NCBI GenBank assembly: GCA_002928515.1
Contig: PERI01000002.1
Coordinates: forward strand, 186,001 to 250,000
Direction: 5' to 3'
DNA: 64,000 nt
DNA from: Hyphomicrobium sp.
GTDB lineage: Bacteria; Pseudomonadota; Alphaproteobacteria; Rhizobiales; Hyphomicrobiaceae
Made by a program: the position numbers and the translations under genes. Position 1 is the stretch's first letter, and every line of letters starts with the position of its first letter. Shown here in pieces: positions 18,905 to 28,318 of the stretch. Below the pieces are notes generated by a model. It did not search any database, was not told where the DNA came from, and was given only the letters and a program-made list of their open reading frames with translations.

Positions 18905-19735
18905 ATGGCATTGATCACTCAAAGCTCCAAATTGCCGGCTGATGCTGAGACTTGGGACAATAGTCCTGAGCAAACAAGTGCGACAGGGCAAGGTCGCCAG
19001 AAGCTTCGCAATGCTGCGCGACGGCTGATCGATACAATTTTGCCGCCACTTTGTCTTGGCTGCGAATGCCGTATTTTATCTCATGACGCGCTGTGCCCGA
19101 CATGCTGGCCTAAAATTGATTTTATTCGTGCTCCTCTGTGTGATCGTCTGGGTCTGCCATTACCTTATAGTTCTGGGTCTTATGGGACCGACGGACCGAT
19201 AATTTCTGCCGCTGCGGCTGCAGATCCACCACGCTATGATCGTGCACGCGCAGTTGCAAAATTCGATGGTTTGATGCGCGATCTCGTGCACGATATGAAA
19301 TATCAAGACAGCCACAATGGCCGACGTCTTTTCGGACGCTGGTTGGCAGATGCGGGGCGCGAACTATTGACCGATGCCGACGCACTCGTTCCCATACCGC
19401 TGGCGCGTTTTCGATTGCTGTCGCGGCGATTCAATCAGGCGCAGATTTTAGCAAGCGAAGTGCAGCGGCTGACAGCCATTCCTGTTCGACATTTCGCACT
19501 CCTTCGAACCCGCTCCACGGCGCGGCAGGTTGGAATGTCGCGCGGGCAACGGCAACGGAATGTGGCGGGCGCGTTTGTGGTACCAGAGCGCGCGCTTGGC
19601 GAAGTTGCTGGAAAAAAAATCATTTTGATTGACGATGTCATTACTACAGGTGCCACAGTTTCAGCAGCTGCGCAGGCGATGAAAAAGGTTGGAGCGGCGC
19701 GCGTCGATGTCTTGGCGCTGGCACTCGTCTGCTAA
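18905..19735 (+). CDS. comF: ComF-family phosphoribosyltransferase-like protein
   Basis: 276 residues. An N-terminal zinc-ribbon-like region CLGCECRILSHDALCPTCW (about 50-69) precedes a type I phosphoribosyltransferase fold with the PRPP loop KKIILIDDVITTGAT near 240 and the ComF segments RFNQAQILA and RQVGMSRGQRQRNVAGAF. ComF is needed for DNA uptake in transformable bacteria but occurs widely in non-competent ones. A second competence gene, comM, is disrupted elsewhere in this window. Start ATG 18905 is 8 nt after the end of a short AT-poor gap; the first 35 residues are variable. Confidence 0.9.
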   Translation: MALITQSSKLPADAETWDNSPEQTSATGQGRQKLRNAARRLIDTILPPLCLGCECRILSHDALCPTCWPKIDFIRAPLCDRLGLPLPYSSGSYGTDGPIISAAAAADPPRYDRARAVAKFDGLMRDLVHDMKYQDSHNGRRLFGRWLADAGRELLTDADALVPIPLARFRLLSRRFNQAQILASEVQRLTAIPVRHFALLRTRSTARQVGMSRGQRQRNVAGAFVVPERALGEVAGKKIILIDDVITTGATVSAAAQAMKKVGAARVDVLALALVC

Positions 19736-19873
19736 GTTCGACGCCTAGGCCATCAATTGCCCTCAAAAGCGCGGCAAGACGGCATTTTAGCTTGAGAATG
19801 TTGGCAATTTGCTGCGAACGGTCTAACTTCATTGCAAACCTCTCAACATGCGCCGGAGGGCGGCTGCACGGAT

Positions 19874-20131
19874 ATGCACAAAGTCAAAGTCTATACGGCT
19901 GGTCACTGCTGTTATTGCCATATGGCAAAAGAGCTGCTGCGCCGGAAAGGCGCCCACTTTGAAGAGGTGGATTTGACGGGTCGTTCAGATTTGCGCGCCA
20001 ATCTTCGCCAGCAGGCGGGTGGGCGCGATACGGTTCCGCAGATTTGGATCGGTGATCTGCACGTGGGTGGCTGCGACGATCTTTACGAGCTTGATCGATC
20101 TGGAAAGCTCGATACGCTGCTGGCGCAATAG
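19874..20131 (+). CDS. grxC: Glutaredoxin 3 (GrxC) with CCYC active site
   Basis: Small thiol-disulfide oxidoreductase that uses glutathione, 85 residues from ATG 19874. The fold is standard: KVKVYTAGHCCYCHMAKELL, the cis-Pro segment DTVPQIWIGD and GGCDDLYELD. The usual CPYC active site reads CCYC here, so an extra cysteine replaces the proline; this could change redox potential or metal binding. GGAGG lies 14 nt before the ATG, rather far, and a TTG at 19832 in frame would add 14 residues. It is followed after 13 nt by a nitrilase-family gene and DUF1178, a group common in Rhizobiales. gshB at 52 kb supplies glutathione. Confidence 0.88.
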   Translation: MHKVKVYTAGHCCYCHMAKELLRRKGAHFEEVDLTGRSDLRANLRQQAGGRDTVPQIWIGDLHVGGCDDLYELDRSGKLDTLLAQ

Positions 20132-20144
20132 GTCTTCACCTCTC

Positions 20145-21020
20145 ATGTCAATCATAGATATGCCGACGTCGTTTCGCGCAGCCCTTGTTCAGATGCGCTC
20201 AGGTCGTGATGTCGATCGCAATATCGCCGATGCAATCAACCTCATCCGTGACGCGGCTAGCGCGGGTGCTGACTATATTCAAACGCCTGAAGTGACGACA
20301 CTGATGGAGCTTGAGCGGGCGCGGCTGATGGCCGAACTCGAACCCGAGCAGGACAATCGCGCATTGTCAGCTTTCACAAATCTCGCGCGCGACATTCGTG
20401 TATGGCTGCATATCGGGTCGATGGGTATCAAGCTCGAAGATGGACGACTTGCCAATCGTTCTTACGTCATTGCGCCTAACGGTCAGATCGCGGCGCGCTA
20501 CGATAAAATCCATATGTTCGACGTCGATCTTGGCCATGGCGATGTGTATCGCGAAAGTGAAAGCTACCGGGCTGGAGACGCTGCCGTCATTACGCCATTG
20601 CCGTGGGGGTCGCTAGGTCTGACCATATGCTATGACTTGCGCTTTCCAGGGCTGCATCGTGCCTTAGCAAAGAGCGGTGCCAAATTTATCGCGGTGCCCG
20701 CCGCTTTTACGCGCGTCACGGGTGAAGCGCATTGGCACACATTGCTGCGCGCACGCGCCATTGAATCGCAATCGTTCATTTTTGCCGCAGCTCAAGGCGG
20801 GCTTCACGAGCATGGCCGTGAGACATTCGGTCATAGTTTGATCATATCGCCCTGGGGGCAAATTCTAGCTGAAGGGACAAAAGAGCCTGGCGTTATTGCC
20901 GCTGACATTGACGTGGGTGTTCTGGAAGATGTTCGACGCCGGTTGCCATCGCTCACGCACGATCGCCCATTTGATGTGGTCACGCTACGTGGAACGGATG
21001 TGAAGGTTGCTCGCACATGA
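20145..21020 (+). CDS. Carbon-nitrogen hydrolase (Nit-type omega-amidase/deaminated glutathione amidase)
   Basis: 291-residue nitrilase-superfamily enzyme. The Glu-Lys-Cys triad is visible: E in QTPEVTT (about 43), K in RYDKIHMFDVDL (about 118), C in LTICYDLRFPG (about 155). The DVDLGHGDVYRESESY and RAIESQSFIFAAAQ segments place it near Nit1/NIT2 enzymes that hydrolyse deaminated glutathione or 2-oxo-omega-amides. Its position directly after a glutaredoxin gene fits glutathione housekeeping (inference). ATG 20145 or 20160 could start translation. The stop overlaps the DUF1178 start by 4 nt. Confidence 0.88.
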   Translation: MSIIDMPTSFRAALVQMRSGRDVDRNIADAINLIRDAASAGADYIQTPEVTTLMELERARLMAELEPEQDNRALSAFTNLARDIRVWLHIGSMGIKLEDGRLANRSYVIAPNGQIAARYDKIHMFDVDLGHGDVYRESESYRAGDAAVITPLPWGSLGLTICYDLRFPGLHRALAKSGAKFIAVPAAFTRVTGEAHWHTLLRARAIESQSFIFAAAQGGLHEHGRETFGHSLIISPWGQILAEGTKEPGVIAADIDVGVLEDVRRRLPSLTHDRPFDVVTLRGTDVKVART

Positions 21021-21457
21021 TTAGATATCAACTGGCCTGCGAGCATGAGCATGCCTTTGAAGCGTGGTTTGGGTCGATTGCCGCTTTCGAAAAGCAACGG
21101 GCGCGCGCGCTTGTCGTATGTCCACAATGCGGTTCGACTCATGTCGATCGAAGCCCCATGGCGCCCGCTGTCGTGACTGGCAAAGCAAAAGTTTCTGCCG
21201 CGAAAGCTCAGCCCGACAACGCCAATTTAGCCGTGCACAGCGGAACGGGCGCGGAGCTTCAAAAGTTGAAAGCTACGTTATTGGAAAACTCTGAAGCCGT
21301 CGGTGAGCGTTTTGCCGAGGAAGCGCGCAAGATTCATTTCAACGAGGCGGCGCCGCGCAGCATTCATGGCCAAGCCAGTTTCGATGAAGCGCGTGGCTTA
21401 GTGGAAGACGGGATACCGTTTGGTGTTTTGCCGATTTTGCCAAGCGAACGTAACTGA
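21017..21457 (+). CDS. DUF1178 family protein
   Basis: 146 residues. The N-terminus MIRYQLACEHEHAFEAWFGS and the single pair CPQCGS (about 35) form the DUF1178 zinc-ribbon-like head. A central part resembling LRKHVEENFDxVG-type sequences (here LLENSEAVGERFAEEARKIH) and the end EARGLVEDGIPFGVLPILP complete the family pattern. Role unknown. Translation is coupled to the nitrilase gene by an ATGA overlap. Its last 60 nt overlap the 3' end of the convergent gene below. Confidence 0.92.
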   Translation: MIRYQLACEHEHAFEAWFGSIAAFEKQRARALVVCPQCGSTHVDRSPMAPAVVTGKAKVSAAKAQPDNANLAVHSGTGAELQKLKATLLENSEAVGERFAEEARKIHFNEAAPRSIHGQASFDEARGLVEDGIPFGVLPILPSERN

Positions 21458-21745
21458 AGCGTTGCTGAGCGTCGGAAATCCAATGTCCTGATTCGTGAGC
21501 TGATCCAGCGTATACGCCAAAGCTTCATCGAGATCTTTTGTTTTGAAGATTGGCTGCGTGTAACCGGCGGCCGTCCAAAAGAAGCATTTTTTATAGTAAT
21601 GCCAAATGCCCCAAACGTGATTGGCACGTTCAATAACGACGCCTTTGGTTGGACCCATCTCCACCTGAAATCCATGGTCTTGTAGCGAGACTTCTTGCTC
21701 CAATGCAGACAAGAGTGCCTGCATGGCTCGATTTCGTGTTCCCAT
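21398..21745 (-). CDS. Small hypothetical protein
   Basis: About 115 residues from ATG 21745, which has AGGAG 9 nt upstream. The frame continues to 21844 but without a comparable ribosome site. The sequence (GVVIERANHVWGIWHYYKKCFFWTAAGYTQPIFKT) is rich in aromatic residues and ends in a short helical part (DLDEALAYTLDQL). No signal peptide or membrane segment. I do not recognise a family. The good ribosome site and normal composition favour a real gene even though its last 60 nt are antisense to the DUF1178 gene. Confidence 0.6.
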   Translation of the reverse strand: MGTRNRAMQALLSALEQEVSLQDHGFQVEMGPTKGVVIERANHVWGIWHYYKKCFFWTAAGYTQPIFKTKDLDEALAYTLDQLTNQDIGFPTLSNASVTFAWQNRQNTKRYPVFH

Positions 21746-22065
21746 CGTCGTGCGCTCCTGTCCTGCCCCGTACATGCGATCGTTTTTTTGAATCGCATTT
21801 GTGAGACATGTGAAATTCACACATGCTCGACGCTGTAGATGCACTTCGCGTTTCAGGACTTCAAAGGTAAATAAATTTATACCTTACTAAAGAATGAACA
21901 TGAACGAGCGTGCGTCGAGGATCGGAGATTTGATCTGCGTACTGACGATCAAGGCCTTGAAAATGAATATTGTTCATGCCTGTCTCGTTAGATGTCATGG
22001 CACTGTCGCTTTTGACCTTCTAACTCTCGGTGTTATCTCAATATTCGAACCATCGAGACTTGTGT
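21746..22065. other. Regulatory intergenic region upstream of phoX
   Basis: About 320 nt between two divergent genes, AT-richer than its surroundings. It holds a near-perfect operator-like palindrome TGTGAA-A-TTCACA (21809-21821) close to the leftward gene, an inverted repeat AAGGTA...TACCTT (21864-21869 and 21880-21885) in an AT-rich stretch, and the Pho-box-like repeats listed separately. No protein-coding frame with support. Confidence 0.55.
21980..22009 (+). promoter_or_regulatory. Pho-box-like repeats upstream of phoX
   Basis: Three heptamers resembling the PhoB half-site CTGTCAT: CTGTCTC (21980-21986), ATGTCAT (21992-21998) and CTGTCGC (22003-22009), starting 12 and 11 nt apart. The last two form the classic 7-4-7 arrangement. 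They end 56 nt before the phoX ATG. PhoX genes are usual members of the phosphate-starvation regulon, so PhoB control is likely but the match is imperfect. Confidence 0.6.
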
Positions 22066-24048
22066 ATGTCCCAAATTAAGCCGACGCCGTCGACGTCACG
22101 CGCCATTGAAGATGCCGAAGATGCCGGTTCGAACCCGGTCAAAACGCCGACAATCGGCGACATAGTTGCCGCGCGCTTATCGCGGCGCGCGTTAGGTCGC
22201 GGACTACTTGCCGTCATGGCTGTGGATGCGGTTTTACCGCTGACTTCTGCCAGCGATGCGCGCGCAGTTGAGGTTGGAGACACTTCTCGCTTCACGTTCG
22301 CTGAAGTGACAGCGGGTTCAGATGAAACGCATCATGTCGCGCAAGGTTATGATGCGGATGTCCTGATCCGGTGGGGCGATGGTGTCCTTGCCGATGTGAA
22401 GCCATTTTCACCGCTGAAACAAACAGCCGATGATCAGGCTCAGCAGTTTGGATATAATAACGACTTCATCGGATTTTTACCGTTCGACGGCAAAAGCGAT
22501 CACGGCTTGCTCGTCGTCAATCACGAATACACCAGCGCTGAAATGATGTTTCCTGGTCTTGGTGCCCTCGACAAGGATGCACGTAGAGAAGCCATCACGC
22601 TGGAGCACGTTGCCACAGAGATGATGGCGCATGGCGGGTCCGTGATCGAAGTGAAGCGCGTGGATGGAAAGTGGACAGTCGTTGCAAGCAGCCCGTACGC
22701 ACGACGCATCACGGCAGACACAGTGATCGAGATTTCCGGGCCAGCACGCGGTCATATCAAAATGCAGACCGTTGCAGACCCCACAGGCACGCGTGTCAGC
22801 GGCATGTTGAACAATTGCGCAGGCGCGATGACGCCGTGGGGTACGTGGCTGACGTGCGAGGAAAATATCAATGGCTATTTCTATAATAAGTCAGCGTTGG
22901 ACGCTCATCCCGATAAGGCGGCATTGAAGCGATACGGCGTACCCGCCGAGTGGTATGTCTGGGGAAAATTTCACGATCGATTTGATATCGGCCGCGAGCC
23001 GAATGAAGCGAACCGTTTCGGCTGGGTGGTGGAAATCGATCCGCGCGAGCCCAATTCGACGCCCGTGAAACGCACGGCTCTAGGTCGTTTCAAGCATGAA
23101 GGCGCTGGCAACATCGTCAATTCAGACGGTCGCTTCGTCGTCTATCAAGGCGACGATGAGCGTTTCGATTACGTCTATAAATTTGTGACGCGGGATGCGG
23201 TTGTTCTGGGCGACCCGAAAGCCAATAAAAATCTGCTCGATCATGGGACGCTTTACGTCGCGCGATTTGAAGCCGATGGGACGGGGCGTTGGTTGCCACT
23301 CGTTCACGGTCAAGGTCCGCTCTTTGCCGCAAATGGCTTCATTGACCAAGGCGATGTCGTGATTTTCGCGCGCCAAGCCGCCGACTTGCTTGGCGCGACG
23401 CCGATGGATCGACCGGAAGATGTGGATGTCAATCCAACTACGCACTCAGTTTATGTGATGCTCACGAATAATTCGAAACGTAAAGATAGCCAGATCGACG
23501 CAGCCAATCCGCGCTCGAATAATAAGTTTGGTCACATCATTGAACTCAAACCCGATGGCAACGATCACGCAGCGGTGACGTTCACCTGGAACATTCTGGT
23601 CACTTGTGGCGATCCCTCGATTGCTGCTGTGGGTGCAAAGTTCAATCCCCTGACCACCAAAGATGGCTGGTTTGGCATGCCGGACAATTGCGCTGTCGAT
23701 GCGCTTGGGCGGCTTTGGATTGCGACCGATGGCAATTCAGCGTCACGGACCGGTCGCACCGATGGTGTGTGGGCGCTCGAAACCGAAGGTGCTGCGCGCG
23801 GCACCTCGAAGCTGTTCTATCGGGTGCCGGTTGGTGCCGAACTGTGTGGGCCGTGCTTTACGCCCGACATGGAAACGCTGTTTGTGGCCGTGCAGCACCC
23901 GGGCGAATCCGACGATGACGACCCGAACGCAAAGCCTGCCTCGTTCGAAACGCCAACAACGCGTTGGCCGGACTTCAAGCCAGATATGCCGGCCCGCTCT
24001 GCCATCGTGGCCATTACCAAGCCAGGTGGCGGCAAAATCGGGGTCTAG
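22066..24048 (+). CDS. phoX: PhoX-family alkaline phosphatase (DUF839), Tat-exported
   Basis: Calcium-dependent secreted phosphatase of about 660 residues that releases phosphate from organic esters. The N-terminal SRRALGRGLLAVMAVDAVLPL (about 42-62) is a plausible twin-arginine signal, expected because PhoX folds with metals in the cytoplasm. Family blocks include FLPFDGKSDHGLLVVNHEY, NNCAGAMTPWGTWLTCEEN, GRFKHEGAG, DDERFDYVYKFV and RPEDVDVNP. ATG 22066 is preferred over an in-frame upstream ATG at 22030. A Pho-box-like element lies just upstream. It stands alone; the biotin operon starts 125 nt downstream. Confidence 0.92.
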   Translation: MSQIKPTPSTSRAIEDAEDAGSNPVKTPTIGDIVAARLSRRALGRGLLAVMAVDAVLPLTSASDARAVEVGDTSRFTFAEVTAGSDETHHVAQGYDADVLIRWGDGVLADVKPFSPLKQTADDQAQQFGYNNDFIGFLPFDGKSDHGLLVVNHEYTSAEMMFPGLGALDKDARREAITLEHVATEMMAHGGSVIEVKRVDGKWTVVASSPYARRITADTVIEISGPARGHIKMQTVADPTGTRVSGMLNNCAGAMTPWGTWLTCEENINGYFYNKSALDAHPDKAALKRYGVPAEWYVWGKFHDRFDIGREPNEANRFGWVVEIDPREPNSTPVKRTALGRFKHEGAGNIVNSDGRFVVYQGDDERFDYVYKFVTRDAVVLGDPKANKNLLDHGTLYVARFEADGTGRWLPLVHGQGPLFAANGFIDQGDVVIFARQAADLLGATPMDRPEDVDVNPTTHSVYVMLTNNSKRKDSQIDAANPRSNNKFGHIIELKPDGNDHAAVTFTWNILVTCGDPSIAAVGAKFNPLTTKDGWFGMPDNCAVDALGRLWIATDGNSASRTGRTDGVWALETEGAARGTSKLFYRVPVGAELCGPCFTPDMETLFVAVQHPGESDDDDPNAKPASFETPTTRWPDFKPDMPARSAIVAITKPGGGKIGV

Positions 24049-24173
24049 GCCCTAAATTGAGGCCTCAAGGCTTATGCTGTTAAGGACGGTCGGATCGACC
24101 TGCCAAGCGAGGCAAATTGACGGTTGCCCGTTGGGGCGAAAGCGGTGCAAACATCGTGATCGCTGGGGCCGAT

Positions 24174-25292
24174 ATGCGCCCCGTTCCGGAGATTGCCCCG
24201 CCGATGGCTTCGACCGTCACGAAACTCGATACTCAAGCGCGCGCGCAGACGCGACCCATACTCACACCTGCCATACGGACCGATTGGAGCCGCGCTGAAG
24301 CGCTAGCGCTCTACAATTTGCCGTTTATGGAGCTGCTGTTTCGCGCGCAAACTGTGCACCGGCAAAGTTTTGATCCCAACGCCGTGCAAATGAGCCGCTT
24401 GCTGTCGATCAAGACAGGCGGCTGCGCGGAAGATTGTGGCTATTGCAGTCAATCGGCGCACCATGAGTCTGGTCTCAAAGCCTCCAAGCTCATGGAAGTT
24501 CAGCGCGTCATCGAAGAAGCCCGAAAGGCCAAGGCCGCAGGCGCGACGCGTTACTGCATGGGCGCTGCTTGGCGCAGTCCCAAAGCGCGCGATATGGATG
24601 CCGTGGTCGCGATGGTCGAAGGTGTGAAAGCGCTCGGCATGGAAACGTGCATGACGCTGGGCATGCTGTCAGACGATGATATCGGCAAATTGAGTCACGC
24701 CGGTCTCGATTACTACAACCACAACGTCGATACGTCGGAAGCATACTATTCCAAAGTCATTACGACTCGCACGTATGCGGACCGTCTGGATACCTTGGAA
24801 CGTGTGCGCGATGCTGGCATCAAAGTGTGCTCGGGTGGCATTGTCGGCATGGGCGAGGAGCCCCAAGATCGCGTCGATATGCTGGTGACGCTCTCGAATT
24901 TGAGCGAACATCCAGAAAGCGTGCCGATCAACATGCTGATTGCCATCCCAGGTACGCCACTGGAAAGCGTTGAGAAGATCGATGCCATTGATTTTGTGCG
25001 CACCATCGCGGTCGCGCGGATCATGATGCCAAAGTCTCACGTGCGTTTGTCCGCAGGCCGCACTGAAATGAGTGATGAAACACAGGCCCTGTGCTTCTTC
25101 GCTGGTGCGAATTCCATTTTCGTCGGCGATACTTTGTTGACCGCCGACAATCCGGGGGAAGACAAAGATAGTCGCCTGTTTGCCAAGCTCGGATTAAAGC
25201 CGATGGAATTGGCACCAGCCCTGCAGACGTCAACCCCATGTGAGCGTGAGCCCGCAGACAATGCGGATCGTCAGGATGTCCGCCAATCATGA
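24174..25292 (+). CDS. bioB: Biotin synthase
   Basis: Radical SAM enzyme inserting sulfur into dethiobiotin. The CxxxCxxC motif for the 4Fe-4S cluster is in [15 protein letters not shown]; the second (2Fe-2S) cluster ligands lie in [19 protein letters not shown] and [13 protein letters not shown]. Start uncertain: ATG 24174 gives 372 residues; ATG 24204 is also possible, and the open frame reaches 24117. The last residues are unlike other BioB proteins because the 3' end overlaps bioF by 17 nt. First gene of bioB-F-D-A-Z. I looked for the BioR operator TTATMKATAA in the upstream 125 nt and did not find it; a perfect palindrome TTGAGGCCTCAA lies at 24057-24068. Confidence 0.95.
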   Translation: MRPVPEIAPPMASTVTKLDTQARAQTRPILTPAIRTDWSRAEALALYNLPFMELLFRAQTVHRQSFDPNAVQMSRLLSIKTGGCAEDCGYCSQSAHHESGLKASKLMEVQRVIEEARKAKAAGATRYCMGAAWRSPKARDMDAVVAMVEGVKALGMETCMTLGMLSDDDIGKLSHAGLDYYNHNVDTSEAYYSKVITTRTYADRLDTLERVRDAGIKVCSGGIVGMGEEPQDRVDMLVTLSNLSEHPESVPINMLIAIPGTPLESVEKIDAIDFVRTIAVARIMMPKSHVRLSAGRTEMSDETQALCFFAGANSIFVGDTLLTADNPGEDKDSRLFAKLGLKPMELAPALQTSTPCEREPADNADRQDVRQS

Positions 25293-26409
25293 TCGTGCGC
25301 TTGATGCGCTTTTGCGTCGTGGTCGTCTGAGGACGCTTGAGCCGCGGCGCGGTTTTGATTTCGCTTCCAATGATTATTTGGCGCTGGCAGAGTCGCCGGA
25401 ATTGCGCGATGCGGTCATGCGTGCGCTCGAACGCGGTGTGCCTATTGGCGCTGGCGGCTCACGATTGTTGCGCGGAAACACGAGCGAGCATGAAGCGCTT
25501 GAAGCTGATGCAGCTTCATTTTTCGGTGCGGAAACAGCGTTATTTTTTGGCGGTGGGTTTGCGGCGAATACCGCCATTTTTTCGACGCTGCCCGCACGTG
25601 GCGATCTTATTATCTACGACGAATTGATCCATGCCAGTGCGCATGAGGGCATGCGGTTATCGAAAGCTGAGTGTCGCTCGGTTCGCCATAACGATGTGCA
25701 GCACATCGAAGATGTTATTCAGGCATGGCGCGTAGACGGGGCCACGGGGCAAATCTGGATCGCGGTTGAAAGCCTTTACAGCATGGATGGAGACCGTGCG
25801 CCGATCGATGACCTTGCTACTATGGCTGCGCGTTACGATGCGATGGTCGTCATCGATGAAGCGCATGCGACGGGTGTATTTGGACCAAGTGGACGCGGAT
25901 TGGCAGCCCACCTTGAAGGGCAAGCCAATGTGATTTCGTTGCATACGTGCGGAAAGGCTCTCGGTGTTATGGGCGCTCTGGTGCTGGCACCAAAGGCACT
26001 TCGCGATTTTCTTATCAATCGTGCACGGTCTTTTATCTATGCGACCGCACCATCGCCACTCATTGCAGCCACTGTTCGTGAATCTCTAGATTTAATCGCA
26101 CGCAGTCCGCAGCGCATCGCGCGGTTACATGAGCTGATCACGCATGCGGGGCGCGAATTTCACGCGAAAATGGGTTTTATTTCATCGAGCTCTCAAATTC
26201 AGCCGATCATCGTTGGTTCAGATACACGTGCAGTTGCTCTTGCGGATGCGATGAAGGCCAAAGGCTTCGATATTCGCGCCGTGCGGCCACCAACCGTGCC
26301 TGAGGGAACGGCTCGGCTACGTATGACGATCACGCTTCATGTCGATGAGGCCAAAATTTCAGCCCTCATTGCAGCGCTTGCCGAAACGCAAGCAGAGTTG
26401 GCGGCATGA
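25276..26409 (+). CDS. bioF: 8-amino-7-oxononanoate synthase
   Basis: PLP enzyme joining pimeloyl-ACP (or CoA) with alanine, 377 residues from ATG 25276. The motifs are those of the alpha-oxoamine synthase family: [63 protein letters not shown], and [12 protein letters not shown] with the PLP lysine. In-frame GTG 25240 and ATG 25261 would lengthen the overlap with bioB; 25276 is the shortest sensible choice, with CAGG immediately before it. The stop overlaps bioD by 4 nt (ATGA). Confidence 0.94.
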   Translation: MSANHDRALDALLRRGRLRTLEPRRGFDFASNDYLALAESPELRDAVMRALERGVPIGAGGSRLLRGNTSEHEALEADAASFFGAETALFFGGGFAANTAIFSTLPARGDLIIYDELIHASAHEGMRLSKAECRSVRHNDVQHIEDVIQAWRVDGATGQIWIAVESLYSMDGDRAPIDDLATMAARYDAMVVIDEAHATGVFGPSGRGLAAHLEGQANVISLHTCGKALGVMGALVLAPKALRDFLINRARSFIYATAPSPLIAATVRESLDLIARSPQRIARLHELITHAGREFHAKMGFISSSSQIQPIIVGSDTRAVALADAMKAKGFDIRAVRPPTVPEGTARLRMTITLHVDEAKISALIAALAETQAELAA

Positions 26410-27053
26410 GCGTTCAAATTGTCATCGCAGGCACGGGCACCGATGTCGGCAAGACCGTGTTTGCAGCAGCCCTCGTTCGCGCATTGGACGGTTTCTATTG
26501 GAAGCCTATTCAAGCCGGGCTCAATGGCGAAACGGATAGCCAGAGTGTTGCGCGACTGAGTGGACTGGATGCTGCTCGGATTTTGCCAGAAGCGTATCGC
26601 TTATCGACGCCTGCATCACCGCATGTCGCTGCAGAGATCGATCATATGGAAATTACGATTTCCAAGCTGATGCCCCCGCGCACGCAGAGCGCACTCATCA
26701 TTGAGCCAGCGGGTGGTTTGGCGGTGCCGATTACGCGAAAATTATTACAGATAGATTTGCTGGCGCAGTGGAAATTGCCTGTGGTTCTGTGCGCTAAAAC
26801 AGAGCTTGGAACGATCAATCATTCGCTTTTGTCGATTGAGGCTTTAAAGCGACGGGCTATTCCGATCCTTGGCGTTGCATTCGTTGGCGATGAAAACGTC
26901 GATAGTCAGCGCACGATTTGTGAGATGGGTGGCGTCCGACACCTCGGGCGACTGCCTTATATTAGACCTCTCACGCCTGATGCGCTGCATCGTGCGTTCG
27001 CGTTGAATTTTAATGTTGCCGATATTCTTGGCCTTGAGGCTTCAGGACCATGA
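26406..27053 (+). CDS. bioD: Dethiobiotin synthetase
   Basis: ATP-dependent carboxylase closing the ureido ring of biotin, 215 residues. P-loop GTGTDVGKTVFAAALV at the N-terminus, then FYWKPIQAGLNGETDS with the conserved Lys, and IEPAGGLAVPI in place of the usual EGAGG. The segment CAKTELGTINHSLLSIEAL is the family signature. Overlaps both neighbours by 4 nt, so bioF-D-A are translationally coupled. The EPAGG variant is found in some alphaproteobacteria as I recall; activity is expected. Confidence 0.93.
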   Translation: MSVQIVIAGTGTDVGKTVFAAALVRALDGFYWKPIQAGLNGETDSQSVARLSGLDAARILPEAYRLSTPASPHVAAEIDHMEITISKLMPPRTQSALIIEPAGGLAVPITRKLLQIDLLAQWKLPVVLCAKTELGTINHSLLSIEALKRRAIPILGVAFVGDENVDSQRTICEMGGVRHLGRLPYIRPLTPDALHRAFALNFNVADILGLEASGP

Positions 27054-28318
27054 GCGATCCATACGCATCGCCGGTCTGGCATCCGTTCACCCAACATGGG
27101 ATTGAACCGCAAGCCCTTTCAATACGAAGTGCCGAGGGTGCTTGGCTTGAATCCACAGACGGTCAGCGCGTGTTCGATGCGATTTCGTCGTGGTGGGTCA
27201 TTACGCATGGCCACAGGCATCCGAAAATTGTTCGTGCCATTCAGGAGCAAGCAGAAAAGCTCGATCAAGTGGTTTTTGCGGGTTTCACGCATGAGCCCGC
27301 CGAATCCGTTGCGCGGGCGCTTATTCGCGTCGCGCCTGCTGGCTTGTCTCATGTGTTTTTCTCAGACAGCGGATCGACGTCGGTTGAAGTCGCGTTGAAG
27401 ATGGCCCTTGGCTATTGGCGTCACCGTGGCAAGGCGCGTTCGCGCATTCTGGCTCTCGAACACGCGTATCATGGCGATACCGTCGGCACGATGTCGGCAG
27501 GTGCGCGTGGCGTTTTCAATGCCGCTTATGAACCGCTTCTGTTCGACGTTGGCCGCATTCCATTTCCGACCACGGGGAAAAAACAAGCCACAATCGATGC
27601 TTTGCACGATGCCTGCAAGCAAGGCGACGTCGCCGCATTCATTTGCGAGCCGCTGATTTTGGGTGCTGGCGGCATGTTGATCTATGACGCTGCCACACTG
27701 GCCGAAATGCATCGGATTTGCGCGTCATACGGCGTGCTGTTCATTGCCGACGAGGTGATGACCGGTTTTGGGCGAACGGGCACGATGTTCGCTTGCGAGA
27801 AGGCGAGCATCACGCCCGACATCATGTGTCTCGCCAAAGGACTTACAGGGGGATCGTTGCCACTCGCGGCAACTCTGTGCAAGCCTGAGATTTTTGAAGC
27901 GCATCTGTCGAAAGATCGCGGGCGCATGTTTTTTCATTCGAGCTCTTATACGGCTAACCCGATTGCGTGCGCGGCGGCTGTCGCCAATCTCGATATTTGG
28001 CGCACGGAACCTGTGTTGCTACGCGTTGAAACTTTGTCTCAGCTCCAATCGCAAGCGCGAAGTGTCATTTCTCAAGACAATCGTTTTCAAAATGTCCGAC
28101 AGGTTGGGACTATTTTGGCGTTTGATGTCGCGAACGTTGCAGGTGGGTATCTTGCCGATGTGGCGTTGACTCTGCGCAGTCGGTGCCTTGGCGAGGGAGT
28201 TTTGATCCGGCCATTGGGATCGACGATTTATGTGATGCCTCCTTACTGTACGACCGAGAACGACCTGACCCACGTCTATGATGTCATTTCAAATGCGGTC
28301 ACGGAGGTATGTCCGTGA
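27050..28318 (+). CDS. bioA: Adenosylmethionine-8-amino-7-oxononanoate aminotransferase
   Basis: Class III PLP aminotransferase, 422 residues, using SAM as amino donor to make diaminopelargonate. Signature pieces: VWHPFTQHG, DAISSWWVITHGHRHPKI, FFSDSGSTSVEVALKMALGY, LEHAYHGDTVGTMSAG, IADEVMTGFGRTG, and LAKGLTGGSLPLAAT with the Schiff-base lysine. The SSWW and HPFTQ motifs separate BioA from GABA and ornithine aminotransferases. Overlaps bioD by 4 nt and bioZ by 4 to 10 nt depending on the bioZ start. Confidence 0.95.
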   Translation: MSDPYASPVWHPFTQHGIEPQALSIRSAEGAWLESTDGQRVFDAISSWWVITHGHRHPKIVRAIQEQAEKLDQVVFAGFTHEPAESVARALIRVAPAGLSHVFFSDSGSTSVEVALKMALGYWRHRGKARSRILALEHAYHGDTVGTMSAGARGVFNAAYEPLLFDVGRIPFPTTGKKQATIDALHDACKQGDVAAFICEPLILGAGGMLIYDAATLAEMHRICASYGVLFIADEVMTGFGRTGTMFACEKASITPDIMCLAKGLTGGSLPLAATLCKPEIFEAHLSKDRGRMFFHSSSYTANPIACAAAVANLDIWRTEPVLLRVETLSQLQSQARSVISQDNRFQNVRQVGTILAFDVANVAGGYLADVALTLRSRCLGEGVLIRPLGSTIYVMPPYCTTENDLTHVYDVISNAVTEVCP

